From Euptelea pleiosperma (Eukaryota; Streptophyta; Magnoliopsida; Ranunculales; Eupteleaceae): 64,000 nucleotides of DNA. The notes under the pieces were generated by a model. The model saw only the letters and a program-made list of their open reading frames with translations, was not told where the DNA came from and made no database searches. The number at the start of each line of letters is the position of its first letter. Position 1 is the first letter of the stretch. A program made the position numbers and the translations under genes. Location of the stretch: the NCBI GenBank assembly GCA_035048495.1, contig CM068543.1, positions 25,657,751-25,721,750 on the forward strand, read 5' to 3'. Below, piece after piece: positions 63,973-64,000 of the stretch.

Positions 63973-64000
63973 AAAACGGACATGAATCACACGTTGTTAG

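Overview
This window looks like nuclear DNA of a flowering plant. The coding genes have short introns and plant-specific products: a plastid allene oxide cyclase, a WIP-type zinc-finger factor, a remorin-like protein and a conserved plant protein of unknown role. Between them lies AT-rich sequence packed with plant transposable elements of almost every class. The species cannot be fixed from the sequence alone. The gene-poor, repeat-rich layout suggests a medium or large genome.

Four host genes can be modelled. (1) Allene oxide cyclase, + strand, 274-1224, three exons, with a GC-AG second intron and a G-box about 200 bp upstream. (2) A WIP-family C2H2 zinc-finger gene, - strand, 16168-15222, two exons. 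Its 3' end merges into a tandem array that carries copies of its own terminus, and a fragment of its first exon recurs about 1.6 kb upstream. (3) A conserved plant gene of unknown function, + strand, 36019-45102, five exons and 485 codons. Its 6.7 kb first intron holds a LINE 3' end, a hAT MITE and copia debris. (4) The 5' part of a remorin-like gene, + strand, from 62431, running off the right edge of the window.

The rest is layered mobile DNA. 1.4-6.5 kb: a dense run of palindromic MITEs, many from one family sharing a GGATGTTT / CCAAAAATCAG core and often carrying CACGTG. 6.65-12.3 kb: a non-autonomous LTR element whose 5' LTR is split by a Mutator-like TIR element and whose 3' LTR is split by a 3.05 kb insertion. 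That insertion contains a foldback with roughly 600 bp arms and tandem mini-Helitron units. 12.5-13.4 kb: a hAT MITE with two further layers inside it. 20.6-27.6 kb: a 7 kb copia element. 27.65-28.25 kb: rearranged TRIM elements. 28.56-30.74 kb: an internally deleted gypsy element. 49.9-54.9 kb: an old, complete copia element with matching target duplications. 56.2-58.4 kb: two long-TIR Mutator-like elements, one possibly a Pack-MULE. 59-61.7 kb: nested hAT-like, palindromic and Tourist-like elements.

The four genes have no operon-like relation. Known biology links allene oxide cyclase to jasmonate synthesis, WIP factors to developmental transcription and remorins to plasma-membrane nanodomains; nothing in the sequence ties them into one pathway. 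The most unusual observations are the gene-derived repeat array and exon fragment around the WIP gene, the foldback whose arms begin like Helitron 5' ends, and the G-box-bearing palindrome family.
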